Both the position numbers and the translations under genes were made by a program. A stretch of DNA of 64,000 nt from Sclerodactyla briareus (lineage: Eukaryota; Echinodermata; Holothuroidea; Dendrochirotida; Sclerodactylidae), in NCBI GenBank assembly GCA_026419785.1, contig JAODTK010003333.1:310001-374000 (forward strand), given 5' to 3'. The notes beneath the pieces are model-generated. The model did no database searches. It saw nothing but the letters and a program-made list of their open reading frames with translations, and was not told the DNA's origin. Of this stretch, positions 12,261-24,580 are shown one piece after another (within the stretch, counting starts at the first letter, position 1; the number at the start of each line of letters is the position of its first letter).

Positions 12261-13096
12261 CATTTCCAAAAAGCTTACACACCTTTGGTGGACAGGGTCA
12301 ATAATCAATCATATAATTTTGACTATGCTCTACCATTAGTTTACAGTACAGTGACGAATCATTATTCAGTAAGAGTGCGAATATACAGTTATATTGAAAT
12401 TGACTGACGGTAAGACACAAAACAGTTCCAACAAAGCCTAATAGTGGGGATCCGGCTGCCACTAATGCAAATCTCAATACACACAGAACATGTACATTAG
12501 GTAGGAAGTTCATCTGGTTAAATGGGGGAAGAAATCGGTTAGTGTACATAATGTTCGTTCTGCTCTTCATTGGTCGTTTCCATTGGGAGTATCGAGCTGT
12601 ACGTGATTGGCTCTTCTACTACCATATTCATCTCTTCCATTGACAGCATTCGTCAAAATCATATGCACATATAGAACGAAACGAGATTAACAGCGGAGAG
12701 GAGGAGATATTTTGACGTTCGAACGGTTGCTGTATGTCGTAGTTGACACGTGAAAAGCACCACAGATGAGAAGACGGCTCCCCCAAATATCCGTTAGTTC
12801 AAACTATCTCCAAGATGACTGCAGACCCCAGATTCATAGATCATCGCTGAATTCAGAACATACCATATTAACCATGTGTTTGGCTATGCATAGCCGCCTT
12901 TTACCCCATCATGGTAATTTTAGGGGAATATATGCCTTTCTTGGAGAGAATGCATTGTGCATTTTTTTTTTATCATAATGCCCTTCACACAATTGCTTGT
13001 TAGGGTTCTTCAATGACTTCTGTAGGGATCAAATATGACCCAGCTGCCAATAAACATGCATGATGCCAAAAGTTTGTGAACATTCATGAACATTGA
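12261..13096. other. Gap with no supported gene
   Basis: AT-rich DNA. The minus-strand frame at 12298-12570 and the plus-strand frame at 12766-12978 have no recognisable domains. Nothing supported. Confidence 0.55.
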
Positions 13097-13142
13097 CAGG
13101 GGCATATGCAGGATTTGTCAACCGGGGGGGGGGGGGGGGGGG
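13097..13142 (+). repeat. Possible element end: CAGGGGC-type terminus plus G19
   Basis: The sequence CAGGGGCATATGCAGG (13097-13112) leads through 11 bases into a 19-base poly-G run (13124-13142). Short ends of the form CAG(G/T)GGCGTA..CCAGG with G-rich inner sequence are common on small non-autonomous DNA elements in invertebrates. A related inverted sequence lies at 16340-16407. I could not find a convincing target-site duplication, so the assignment is tentative. Confidence 0.35.
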
Positions 13143-14358
13143 CGGATCCACTAGTCTAAAGCGGCAGCGCCAATATTGGTTGGCTCGGGATCGTACAAAA
13201 CAGGATTGCGGCTTTCAATGGACCTCTCGCGGCCCTGAGAGGGACCGCTCCTACTCACACTGTCGGTTAAAGACGAAGTGCCTTCTCGTGGTGGAATTAC
13301 ACTGAAAACAAAAATGACATTTGCACTCTTGGTATCTATTGCTCGACAGTGAGGGTTGGTTATCCTTCGCTCCACATGCATATTAACACATATAAAAACC
13401 AACGCCACTGTAATTTACTATGTACTGCAATTTGCTATTTGAGCGCCTGATCGCCTTGGTTGGCGCGTAGCGCACCCTGAAAAAGTTTGCTTTTTTTTTC
13501 TCCTAATTGCAAAAAATCGGGATGGGCAATTCAGTAATAAAGAATGTTGAAGAGTTCTGCAGAATATAGACAGATAAATATAGCAACACAGCATCTACGG
13601 TCTCTTTATATTTTTATGAAAGGAAGGATGCAGCAAGTGTTTTCAAACTGAATACCAAGAACCCACCTGCCTACTGCAAGTTTACGACTTAAAACGTGTG
13701 GAGCTAGTGGGATTGAAAACCAAACCCCCTTCATTTTAGCCTTTATCTGTTCGGCAAGGTGACAATATGTTGGTATGAAGGTACACATCCGTTGTGAACA
13801 TGTGGGATATGTTTTTGCCGGGTATCTAAACGGAGCCCAATCATTGCTTGGCACAAATTGTTGAGAAATCCTGAGAGGATAAGTCACTCAGATTGCATGA
13901 AATAGTACTTTCGGTACTTGACTTCATTGGCTTAGCTAGGATTCTTCAGTGGGATACGCTGGAGGGCAGTGGCGTCGCTGACTTGTTTCTGGGGGCACAG
14001 ACATTTTATAGGGCACACGAATACTACGTGAGTGGGACGCCCCCATCTGTTGACGTGGAGCGTCAGGAGAATTTTTTCATTGTGCAAGCCCCCAAATGGC
14101 AGGAAATGGCCTTTCCGGGCGTTTTAGGCTGTGTACCAAGCTTCACACATGGGCATTTTAATTAATATCACAAATTTTGTATCGGGTTAGAATTTGGACA
14201 TTTTGTCGTTGCCCCGGACGTAACTTCTGAGCCAAAAATGTTCAGAAAGTACTTAGCCATACTCTATCCACATCTCGAGAAGAAAAATCAGGATCCCAGC
14301 AGTATTTTAGGACAATTTGCGAGCTTTCCAAGGGCGGCGATCATGTGGGGGGGGAAGG
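13143..14358. other. Gap; second CAGTGGCG-type motif near 13968
   Basis: No supported gene. 'cagtggcgtcgctgac' followed by 'ctgggggcac' near 13968-14000 has the same flavour as the motif at 13097. Open frames at 13606-13887 (minus) and 13893-14165 (plus) are not recognisable as protein families. Confidence 0.45.
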
Positions 14359-14391
14359 GCGTCCCCCCAATATTTTGGTTGAGGGGGACGC
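14359..14391. repeat. Perfect 9-bp inverted repeat (hairpin)
   Basis: GCGTCCCCC at 14359-14367 is complementary to GGGGGACGC at 14383-14391, with a 15-base AT-rich loop. It lies between a G8 run just upstream and a C11-type run just downstream (near 14401), so a larger imperfect G/C foldback of about 70 bases is possible. Confidence 0.7.
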
Positions 14392-16229
14392 AATGCATTT
14401 TGCCCCCCCCCCCTCCCCAATATTTGACCCGACTACTATTCCGCTGAACTTGATCGACATAATCAACACCAACCGTGTTTGAACAAAAGCATAATAACCT
14501 AAATATTAAGTTGAGTGAATTCTGCTGCTTCATATCCGAATTTTTTGCCCGCTACCGCTACGAGCGCAGGTATCTTATGCACCGATAGTGTTTCGGTCAT
14601 ATGATGTGCCTTGTGCAAATATGTCCCTTAACCAACAAAAAAAGGCCTGAAATTTACTCCCGGTTGTTCTTGATTATCATTGAAAGAAGGGTTCTCTCCC
14701 TCCCATCCCTATCGTTTTCATAAGATGGCGGAATCTTGATTTTTAAATTTCATTCATGCGTGCGACCACTTGTTGAAAGTTGGGTGCACCGTCACATACT
14801 ATCACCAATGAGGGCCACGGTGGGGCATCGAAAATGCGGTCAGGGAACGCCACAAAAATTGCCTCAAAGTGACGAAAAAATTGACAACTAACTTCGCCTC
14901 GATGCACCAAAAAGTTAACAAATTTTGTTTTTAGTGTTTTTTTTGGGTGTTTTGGTGTTTTTGTTGTCCGTTGCCTTCCCCTTCATCTCCGCACCTTTAT
15001 GGACATTCCCGCCTCTCATGGGCCCCTAACCTTATACATCTATTGTGAGGTGGAATCATACAACATTGTTGAAAGTTTTGGGTGCATGCACGGTGCACAC
15101 GGTGCGGGTGGGAACCCATTAAATGGCCATCGAAGATTTGGCCAAGAAACGAAAAATTTCGTGCAAAGACATTATTCAAATTTCAGGCGAGATAAGTTTA
15201 TATCAAAAGATTGCCTGACGTTTTTCGATGGGATGTCCAAAAGTGAGAATTCGTGAGCGCTTCGGTTTTAACTTCTTGTCTTCTGTTTAATACGCATTTG
15301 GCTACCTGTCTGGTCCCTGATTTGGAGTGTCCCTCCTATGCCCAGTGTTCCGCACATAGGATAAAAATGAAGGCCGTAATCTTTGAGTCAAAAACTCAGG
15401 CCTATCTAAGTAAACAGTCAACAGAGGGTTAGTGCAATGTCTTTTGGCAAAATTGGATTTCAAAATCAACCGGCGCTTCGCGCGAAGTACGGGATTTGCC
15501 TTGCCATTTCCATTGGTTTCCTTTCATGACGTAACCTCATTTGTATGGTAATTTTAAATGTCACAAAAAAAAAAAACAGCCAACCACGGCAGACCTTGAA
15601 ATTGATCCCCGAGGTTTTGGAGAACCTTCTCTGAATACCTTTTTTTAAATCAATTTAGGAATGCTCCTGACTGTCCCCTAAGGCACACGAAGTGCCCGTT
15701 TTCCTGCACTCTAGGGGTCTGTCAAACCGAAAAGTTTTGCCTGCCCGCTTCGCGCCCAACCCGTGTGGCGCTCCATTAGATAGTATTAATCTTGCCCGTC
15801 CCCCAATCGTCAACACAAATCGCCGCCCTTGAGCTCTCACTGTCACAATCATGATATAACGTTCGCAATATAGAGTGAGTGAACCACGCCTGGATAAAAT
15901 GGGTTTCGAGTTGGTTAACGGGTAACATTGTACTTTTCAACTGCTTTCGCGGGCGCAGATCATGGCGCGTCTTTCGACAAAGGATGTCAACATAACTTTA
16001 TGCCTTAGATAGCGTATGTTGACTTCTTACCCCGATAGGGGGCGGGGGAGGCTTCCGGCCTCGATCCAATATCTTATCATCGGAGATAACGGAGCTGATG
16101 ATGCAACACTGATTGGACCAGCGAGGGGAGCGAGGGGTTAGGGGGACGCGAACATTTTTCGGCGTAGTGCATTTCGTAATTTTGTTTGCAGTTTTTTGGT
16201 TTCTCCGGTATTTTTAACCGCCTCTTCCG
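14392..16229. other. Gap with no supported gene
   Basis: No gene or element recognised. There are T-rich stretches around 14930-14965 and several short frames without domains. Confidence 0.55.
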
Positions 16230-16388
16230 TTTCTCTTAGTCCGCTCCCTTTCCTTTTCTTCTCCTTTCTTCTCCCTTTCCCCTCTTTTCTACTCTTTCTC
16301 CCTATTTTGCTCCTCCTCCCCCTTTTTCTTCTTTCCCCTTTTTCCTCTTCTCTCACTCGGGGGGCGCGTCACCCCCACTCCCCCCCTC
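16230..16388 (+). repeat. Polypyrimidine tract (C/T-rich)
   Basis: About 150 bases almost wholly of C and T on the plus strand. The minus-strand frame across it reads as a Glu/Lys/Arg/Gly-rich low-complexity string, which is a product of the base composition and not evidence of a protein. Confidence 0.8.
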
Positions 16389-16407
16389 CCTGGATACGCG
16401 CCTATTG
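16340..16407 (-). repeat. Possible element end, inverted to 13097
   Basis: On the minus strand this reads 'aataggcgcgtatccagg' followed by a G-rich run, which matches the layout of 13097-13142 (GGC..TATnCAGG then poly-G) in inverted orientation 3.3 kb away. The two could be ends of one element or two separate short copies. No coding capacity for a transposase is seen between them. Confidence 0.35.
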
Positions 16408-19400
16408 AAGCGTACACTATCCACGGCAACCGCTGACATGTATCATAGTAATCCATTTAATCTGTAGAGGCGGCTTCCCATATTTTCCACTGGTAGCTCA
16501 TTATGCCCCTTCAATATCCGTTGACCTTAAATCTCTGAATCCCGTAGGTATAACACTAGTCCGTGCTGCATTAACCGAGAATGTGTCGTCCCCACTTATA
16601 TATTTTGGGTGCGAGGAGGAGGAAGAAACCTTCTTCATGGTTATTTTGACTGAAAAAAACAAATACCATCAATGTGTCCGATAACACGTATATATGCCAT
16701 TCCAATGCAAAAGTGAGATGAATATTTCTTCACGTTCATGAATAACTTTATGGTAAATGACACTGGAGGACGAATGTGCTACTTTAAAACATGGCAAGTC
16801 CAACGTCGAGCACATTCTAAGAAACAATTGCGAGAAAACCCAGGTGGTAGTCGTGGCTTCGCTGCGAAAACAAAAACACCTCAGCACATGTCTGGCGCGT
16901 AAAAAACTATTTTTGACACATATCTTCGGCGGGGTATTACTTGCATCTGAGCGACTCGAACCATGAATCTTAACTTCATTTCGTTAGACGGCTATGAATA
17001 TGAATATGGTATACATTTTATTTCGATTTCATAACACGCCAGTTTCCTCGTATGAGACTCGATTTAAGGCAAGTATTTTCCGTCACAATTATTTCTTTCG
17101 CTGAAGGAGCAATGCTGCTGAGTACATCCAGGTCTTTCGACTGTTTAACGGTTTCCTAAAATTACGTCGCGGGCTAAACCCGTCGGTACCTGCAAAAAGG
17201 TAGTGTTCTCGTATTTTAGGCGCAACTGTCACCTATTCGTCAGTTCAAGCTCACTCGAAACGCCGTATAAAACTAATTCATCCTATACATTTGAAATCGC
17301 CTTCAATCAGAAAGTAAGCGATTGGAGCATCTCCATATATTTATATTTTTTCGTTGCTTAGTTTGTTCTGACGTTTTTTCGTTCGCACTGTACAGAGAAC
17401 AGACGACCACATTGGCGTGTGTATGTAGTGTGCATTCTGCGACACCTGAACTTGTGATACGAACAGAGTGGAACTCAGAAATATTGAGAGTGAGTTTTCG
17501 GAACAAAATCACCATTTTGTGTGAAATTCATATTTGACATATTGTAGTTGGTTAACCCATCAGTAAACCATACCTCGCGGAAAAGCGCATCTGGTAGTAA
17601 TTAATCTCTCTGTGAGTACATGAAGTTTGAAACATTACTGGCAGCTTGGGTGAACACTCCAATAAGGATATGATGATGAACCGATCGATGGGTGTCCAGA
17701 ACATAAAGCACCGTGGAACTTATACATCATATTTGACCGTGCTATACTTCTGTCGTACATCCTCCGAGATTATCTCGTATAATTAATTCCTTGTAACGAA
17801 GCGTATCAGTTGCATCACTCGCACTTGTTATTAACTCCTGTCACTCTGACCATGCGCATTTTTGGACTGGGCAATATTGATCTTCGTCAGTTTATTCTCA
17901 AATCACATAGACCGTGTATCGTAGAGAAGATCAGAATTGATGGGGTTGTCTTACTTTCCTTGCATGAATTATTTATTTTTGTTAGGTGATTCTAGTGCTT
18001 CGAGAAATCTAGCAATCCCCTGGTAAGTATATTCCGGGGTGTATAATCCAATAACGAAACCTATGGTAGCGATTTTTCCCTAAACGCTGCGCTTCCGCAA
18101 AAGCAAGGATTCGGCGAGGCTTGCTCGGAGACTATTTCTACGCTCTCAACGCCCAGATACTTGCAATTCTGCCTACGTTTAAATTTTGGGAGGATGTTAT
18201 CATCTCATTGGGAAGAATATATGGGTTCAACATTGAATCCTCTTTAGATTATTATCTGTTCAATCAGACAATGAGCTCCCGTTCAGGAAGGTCATCGAAG
18301 GGTCCGCTGTCCTTTGCTTTGAGACGTGAGTCCACTCAAAATGAACTAAGGGAAGGTGAAGAGGGAACTCCTATTCCCCACATCCCTCGTGGCGTTCTTC
18401 GTAGTAATATCTATATCCTTCTATATCACCTATCGCTGTCTCTCCACATCAAGATTAGTATCTAATAATAACATATACCCCAGTAAGTGGAACAACCACC
18501 GGATCCATTGACTGAACCTAGCGACTGCTGGTTTGGCAGTAGAGGGATTACTTGACCTTAGCCCTGCTTATACACAAAACAAAAAATCACTTCGATCATA
18601 CAAATCAATGTTTTACCTCTTTGATTATTGTTTCATTGTTTAATTGAGTCTCAAATTGTTACAGACTTGATCGCATGAAACAGACCATAGTTTTACGCCG
18701 GGTGTGTGTCCATTGATAGTTTACTACGACTACAAAGTAATTTGTATTATCTAGAATTACGTTTTTTCTCGTGGCATTTCAATCGCAGTGTACTAGTCTG
18801 TAAATTTATGGTTTGTGTGTCATTGATGTTCATTACGGGAATCTTTGACCTAAATAGGGAGATGCAGTTGATTCTAATCCATGATACTACGCAACTGTCA
18901 AGTTTTTGTAACTGCGCTATGTCTACTGTACGTGAGAGGCATGTGCAACTACATGCACACATTATAGACTTCCCACATCCAGGTTCCACTGCCTAGAATT
19001 TGTTTGGGCTATTCACAGAACTTTTGGACACGCTAATAATTAGGATTCAGAACACATATTAGGGTAACACTTCTCATGAGTCCTTTTGATTAGTGTGTCT
19101 AACATTCTGTGACACGATCAGTTCTCCCACGGCTTCTCTGCATCAAAAGTTGTGAGTGACAGGAAATGCATGCGATGTACTCACCCATACGACCGCATTT
19201 ACTTGTACTTCGGGCTACCTCGCACGAGGACCAAACTTCTCTTCAAACAGTTACAAGCATTAGGCCGCCATCGCTCTCTAGTTTGTAAGACTATATGGTC
19301 AAACCGGAGGTAACGACCTCAGCGAGATCAATAGATTATACCCTCCTATTTGCACCCCTTTGAACAACCTCATCTAATAGTCTCATAAGCCTTCCGGCCA

Positions 19401-20401
19401 TTACCAGTGCACCTCACGATAGATCCTATATCCCTGGTGGTTTTAACGTGGCGGAGTCCAATATCGACCTTTTGCACCTATGTACCAAACTCACGGGCTC
19501 CCCTTTGCAAGATGTTTTCATTCGCGTTATTTTTGCCAACATGGAATGGGAAATATGTCCCAGATGACACCGTGTACAGGAACGAAAGGAGGTGTTTCTG
19601 CATGGTATGGCGGCAGCATAACGATCACAGGCGTACAAATACAGCTCTGGCGGCAACCCCAGTTTGATAAACCGTAATCCCTTCCCTCCTGAGAAGATCC
19701 AACAGCCATCTTAGTAACTTATTAACAGCGATTGATTTTGACAGCACCTTGCCGTCGTGCCGTAAAACAAGTGATGGAGGGGGATCGTATCTGACAGACA
19801 TAAGGGCTGAGTGTCGCTGTCGCTGAACATCAATGACCCGACGTGTGGAGAACGTTTTTGTTTGTTTTCATTACCAACTGTAATATTGATTCAGTTAGCA
19901 AATATGTCAGACTGTGGAAAGGCGAGGTTTCCGCAGGATTAGATTTCTCAATCATACCTATTGTGATACGTCAGAATTCGTACGATCATTACATATTTTA
20001 GAGCAGAATGCGGTAGGCTGGCCTGCGGGATATTCGCCCTGCATTCCACATCAGGTTCCATCAAAGGATGACAGTTCCGTCTTTAGGCCTCTTTCCTAGA
20101 AACAATTGTTCTGGGATTCTTCTGAATAAAATTCGAACGAACGCGTTTGCCAACTTTCTTTGCCACCTGCCGTTTATTGATGCCCAATTCAGAGGCCATT
20201 TTTGCCATGATTGGTATCCCCATAAGCCACAGGGGAATATGCCCCTGCATTTAATGCCGAATATGAGTAGCTGAATGTCCGGTTTTGAGATTTTCATTTC
20301 TCAACATGAACAACCACAGCACAGTGCGAAAGTACCCGTTATTCACGAAGATACTCCGAGATACACGTGTGTCGGCCAATATATCTATATATGTCAAAAT
20401 A
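16408..20401. other. Long gap with no supported gene
   Basis: About 4 kb without recognisable genes, RNAs or elements. The longest plus-strand frame is 18121-18465 (114 codons, hydrophobic at its end, no domain I know). Overlapping small frames on both strands near 16700, 17300, 18750 and 19400-19700 have no support. Confidence 0.55.
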
Positions 20402-20441
20402 TTCAGTGTTCGGTGATAAATTTCAGTGTTCGGTGATTAAC
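20402..20441 (+). repeat. Short tandem duplication (20-bp unit)
   Basis: 'ttcagtgttcggtgataaat' is followed at once by 'ttcagtgttcggtgattaac', two nearly identical 20-base copies. Confidence 0.85.
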
Positions 20442-21329
20442 ACGGATTTTTACTGGTTCCCGACCTTCTCTATCCAAACTTAGATGGCTAACTATCAAAG
20501 AATAAGGTTCAGAGTGACAGTGTCGCCTCATATCTCAGTTGCCGCTCCTCTGAGGAGTTAGGCGGCACCTGAATCCTCATTGGAACGCCGCCACGTCGCG
20601 TGTTTTAATAATCAGTGGCCAATAGTACTAATACATAGGGATAAAGTGTCATTATTATTGTTATCCAATGCGAAACACAGAATCAAGATTGTATGCGCAA
20701 AAATAATATAGAACAGTTCCGAGCACCAATTCAGCCCGTTGTATCTCACTCGTAATAAGATTCTCACTCCGTTAGAAGGTAGTGAACTTTAGAGATGGAG
20801 ACAACTTCGGTACTTTTCTGGGAGCAGGAATTGTCCTCATGACACTGCAATAAATATAATTAGGTTCGCTGGTGCATGTATCCTACTATAAATGTTATTC
20901 GTCGATGCTGGCAATTGTCTCGAATGGCTGCTGAGATGTGAAGAAAATATGAGTATGAGCGACTAGCTTGTCTACTTGAGATGCAATTAATTTTTCCATA
21001 TCATCTCTAGCTGCGTATCCCGAACGTAGTGTCCCCGAGTAACTAAACCGTTAAGTGGTCATAAGAGTCTCTAACCGAGGAATAGTCTTGAGTGTTTGTA
21101 CACAGCGGTTTTTTATGCAAACAAACGCTTAGTGCCCTGCTTCACCAGGGCCTGAAACCGACTACCCAACACAGACTGACCTAGCATACTGTAGATCCTT
21201 TTTGTTAACTAGACATTGTGTATGAGGGTGAACGCCCCGGGTATATCCCCGCTTTTAAGCAGCATTTGGGAAGGAGTATCTTACACCCCATAGACACCTC
21301 CATTTTGGTCGGAGACTAAGATAGCCTTC
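20442..21329. other. Gap with no supported gene
   Basis: Nothing recognised on either strand. Confidence 0.5.
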
Positions 21330-21650
21330 ATTCACCAGGTTTTGTTGTAATCTATAGAAGTTACAAAAACTTCACGTGAATTATTCAAATTTGACCCACG
21401 ATGACCTTGAATTGACCTTCAACTTTGTCAGGAACAATGTAGCCCCCATCCACCAAGTTTCGTTCAAATCTGACAAAGTATAGAAAATCGCCTAAATGAG
21501 GCAATTTGACCTCCAATGACCTTGAAATGACCTTCACATTTTTCGCAATCAACAACAGTCCCTACCCACCAAGTTTCGTTCAAATTCGACTAACTTGAAA
21601 ATTTTGCGTAAATTATGCAAATTAGCGGGCCCCAGCGTTGCAGTGATGCC
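21330..21650 (-). repeat. Degenerate direct repeats, ~115 bp unit, three units
   Basis: Three units with phrases 'caccaagtttcgttcaaatctgac' and 'gaccttgaaatgaccttca'. Cores 'gaattattcaaat', 'aaatgaggcaattt' and 'aaattatgcaaatt' fall near 21378, 21494 and 21610, spaced about 115 bases. The order of phrases ('caccaggttt...', then 'gaattatt/gcaaat') equals the reverse complement of the array at 11600-12260, so I read these as two copies of one repeat family in opposite orientation. The last unit leads into a conserved-looking block ending with 'ggcggcggcggagcc' near 21755. Confidence 0.7.
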
Positions 21651-22020
21651 CACATTCGAACTCATCCGAGATTTCACTAAGGGGTACATGTGTAACAAGT
21701 TTAAGATCAATCGGAAGAAGCGTTAGGAGTCATTGCGCTAACGTCTAAAGTTTCCGGCGGCGGCGGAGCCTGGGACGTCGGCGGCTACACACCCATATAT
21801 ATAATTATATTGAACCATCGTTCTATACTGCGTGGTAAACATCCCGGTATCCACCTATTTGCCTTAGAATTTTGAATTCGGCTTTTGCCATGTGAAGGTA
21901 AATAATAGTATTGATACGAGTTTGTAGATTATCATTATTACTATTATCTCCCTGATTCAATGCGCTCACATCAAAGTCGATCGGGAATACTAAATTAGGA
22001 CAAGTAGTAGTAGGGTTGAG
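21651..22020. other. Gap between repeat array and LINE A
   Basis: Contains 'ggcggcggcggagcctggga' near 21755 and a short TA-rich stretch near 21797-21812. The right part may be the 3' untranslated tail of LINE A, which ends its coding region on the minus strand near 22030. Confidence 0.5.
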
Positions 22021-22029
22021 TCTCGTCTA

Positions 22030-22540
22030 TCCGACATGCTCAGTGATCAACATCCGCCACGTATCACGATCTTGTTCTTGTGCAAGGTTTATTTTTTCCT
22101 CAAAACTGTTAATGTTGATGTCCCTGAATTGCGATTTGGACTTTTCAGAGCAAGGTAGTCACAGTTCTCCCACCTGGCTTAGTAGTATGTCTCAATGCTT
22201 CTCTTGAGCGATCTTCGCTGGAGCTTCTTCTTGGAGTCTTGCAATGTGACCGAAAAATCTCAATCTCCTATGTGCTACTATGGATGACAAAGAGATTCGG
22301 TTAGTCACATCACAGAGTTCATCGTTTGGTATCCAAGTGTTATTGGTCCATCTGATGTTGAGATCATTGCGGAGTAGTCTTGAAGAGTGTCAATTTTGGG
22401 ATCAAGATCCTTCGTTGTACCCTTCAGTTCACAGTTAGACAGAAAAATACTCTTCATTAGGGCATCGAAAATCCGGAGTTTGATGTTTCTTCCTTCTGTC
22501 TGATCTTGAAGACTGTTGACAGGTGTTGAAAGCATGTGGG
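22030..22540 (-). pseudogene. LINE A C-terminal region
   Basis: The first frame (22305-22535) has 'KLRIFDALMKSIFLSNCEL' near its start and breaks near 22350. After a +1 shift the reading continues as 'NIRWTNNTWIPNDELCDVTNR' style text, then 'RRLRFFGHIARLQEE' near 22230, and, after a stop at about 22205, 'FEEKINLAQEQDRDTWRML' near 22050-22100. These are the usual last motifs of this kind of LINE protein (FGH.AR, then a final D.W...). The breaks prove that the copy is dead. Confidence 0.8.
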
Positions 22541-22719
22541 TTATACCTTCTGTTAATGTCTTCTTCGGTTTCCCAGCAAACTTCCTACAAATTTACATTT
22601 CTTCCAACTTCCATTGCCATTGGAAATGTCTCAGTTTTCGTGCTGTTTATTTTTCAGATTCCTTCTTGTCACTTTCTCAGTAACTCGTTCTTTGATGTCC
22701 CTACCGTAGATGTCCCCAG

Positions 22720-23460
22720 TTGAGTGCCCAAGAGATATCATCAGCGTATTGTTGGTCCACGGTGAAGATGTTGTTGGTGTTATTATTTGCACTGTATTCC
22801 TGATCACTCACTGGATGGTGGATACCCGCCTCAATGTCGTTTTCATCCGATTCCGAAGAATTGGCCAGGTAAAAAAATAATGCTCATGCATGCTAGGATT
22901 TCCTAGTTGCCTTCTAATTTGACTGTGCATGAAACATCGTTCCATTAGTAGTGATGGAGTTCCTCTATGTATTGTATGAAAGGACTTTCTAATATCAAGC
23001 ATTAGTAGATTGATGGTGTACCTATGGAATGTTATGGCTTTCTCTGCTAAAACTTGAAGGCGAAAACAAGCTCAGCGGTGTATTTTCCTGACGAGTAGGC
23101 AGTTTTGGTGACGGGGAGGATATATTCATCAACTGAGGGACGGATCCCCCTGGCAATACAAATTGCGAGGAAAAAATGAAAGAAGATCACGGGTCCTTGG
23201 AACTTTTCTGGGGGCTTCAGTCTTTCCTGGTTTTTTAATTGGTGTCGAGATTCCCTGTTTGATTTCTTATGCTATTTCTCCGGTTTCAGCTATGCTATTG
23301 AGTATATTTGCTATGTATTTATGGGTGCATGATGCATGTTCGGGATATTCAGCTATTATTTGGTCGCAACCTGGGGAACTGTTAATTTTTTTATATGAAG
23401 CAACCACCTGTTCGATTTTATCTTCATAAAATGGTTTGTTTTTAGTTTTCCTGGAAGCAG
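22720..23460 (-). pseudogene. LINE A reverse transcriptase remnant
   Basis: In order on the minus strand: an 'INSSPGCDQIIAEYPEHA' segment near 23370 (family form: spG.D.I.AE), 'EIKQGISTPIKKPGK' near 23240, an 'LPVTKTAYSSGKYTAELVFAFK' type block near 23080, 'LLMLDIRKSFHTIHR' near 22990 (fingers-palm motif A, usually LDxSKAFDT.NR) and 'QQYADDISWA' at about 22730-22755 holding the two catalytic Asp of motif C. Motif A has His in place of Asp in 'SFHT'. Stops and frame changes occur between the blocks. The upstream frame 23484-23693 ('KITELENSKDDS') fits the usual linker between endonuclease and RT. Confidence 0.8.
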
Positions 23461-23999
23461 TTAGGTTTTGGGAATCTGGGTTGTTACAGTTGAAAGTGTT
23501 CGAAATGTTGGCTGATTCCTGAATCTCCTATGAGTCTATCATCAATTTTATTTGAAATTAAGTCCTTCTCACTTTTTGTTGCACTACGTTTTTGCTTTAA
23601 AGAAATGATGAGACTGTGGGAGTCATCCTTACTATTTTCAAGTTCGGTGATTTTGTCAATCAAAAAAAAAATGTGCACTTTATTATAATTCACACGGTTT
23701 TTCCCCTTTTAGCTTTTATAACTCTCTCTTTTCATGTACATCTATACAGTTGTCGATTTGCAGTTTAAAATCTTTTTGCTGATAGGAAAGTCATTGTATG
23801 CTCGAGCGTCGGTGTCAATAGATTCGAAGTTTAATCTGTTGATGGGGCTATGATATAGTCAGTTTGACTTCTATGGTTATTAGGTAATTACTCGACGTAT
23901 AAATGTTGATATGCTCAGTCTAAGTTTGTAGAAAGTGTTACATGAGTGGAGATCGTTTCGCACCATTAGTTTGTATTGGTTTCACCTGTGGTATAGTTT

Positions 24000-24571
24000 C
24001 GATATGTTTCGGATGGAGCGGGTTGGATGAGTCGACTTTCGCGCTAAAATCCCCACATATTATCGAATCTTTTTTTGTTTATAGTATTTATTAGATTTTC
24101 TAGATTATGGTAGAAAAGTTCTGTTTCTTCAGGATTTCTGTGAATTAACACCGACATTGGGGCATAATCAATAATAATATGTAAGGGTGGACTTTATTTT
24201 GATAGGTTCTATGAATAGTTGATAGAGCAAGGCTATCTGTGATATGGTTTTGAAAGTTCAATCAATTCCTCTCTCAACGAAAAAGCCTACTCCGTGATTA
24301 GAATAGTGCAGGCACATTCCTTACGTGAAAAAAGTATAATGATTGGATTAGCTCCTGACCATAGGTAGCTTGAAACCCCATCGTCTGGATTTTTTATCTC
24401 CTCGTTTTCCTGTACGGCGGTGATGTCAAGAATATAACTCATAAGGTCTTCAAAATGCTGTTCGTCTTCTTTGTAATTCAACGACAGTTGGAGTATCAAT
24501 TTTAAAACTGTGTACGTTATTTCGCATCCCATTACGATAAAACGATCCAAAATAGATGAGAAAAACCTCAC
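24000..24571 (-). pseudogene. LINE A endonuclease remnant
   Basis: Minus-strand blocks read 'IIYAPMSV' followed by 'NPEETELFYHNLENLI' and then, after a frameshift, 'CGDFSAKVDSS'. These match the apurinic-like endonuclease of LINEs, where the conserved parts are a Y-A-P strand and the GDFN(A/S) motif with its catalytic Asp. The open frame 24287-24571 just upstream likely belongs to the same domain but is diverged. Such an enzyme nicks target DNA to prime reverse transcription; this copy cannot encode it whole. Confidence 0.65.
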
Positions 24572-24580
24572 TGCTTATTC

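Larger units (their letters stand above)
22020..24580 (-). mobile_element. LINE A: decayed non-LTR retrotransposon
   Basis: A minus-strand LINE can be followed through several frames: endonuclease pieces near 24000-24550, a linker, reverse transcriptase near 22700-23460 and a C-terminal tail near 22030-22540. Motifs typical of the family appear in the right order, including 'YADD' at 22737-22748 (minus). Frameshifts and stops separate the blocks, so it is a pseudogene. The 5' end of the endonuclease ORF and any ORF1 are not visible. I cannot assign the clade from the sequence alone; the C-terminal text resembles the LINE proteins that are widespread in invertebrate genomes. Confidence 0.85.

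Noticed and set aside
13143-13173. 'ggatccactagtctaaagcggcagcgcc' resembles a cloning-vector polylinker (BamHI-SpeI-XbaI-NotI order)
   Set aside because: Only the first 12 bases match exactly. The XbaI and NotI parts are altered, no other vector sequence follows, and the element lies inside ordinary AT-rich DNA. Probably chance, though a vector screen would settle it.
16138-16356. Arg/Lys/Glu-rich minus-strand frame
   Set aside because: It is a by-product of a polypyrimidine tract and low complexity throughout.
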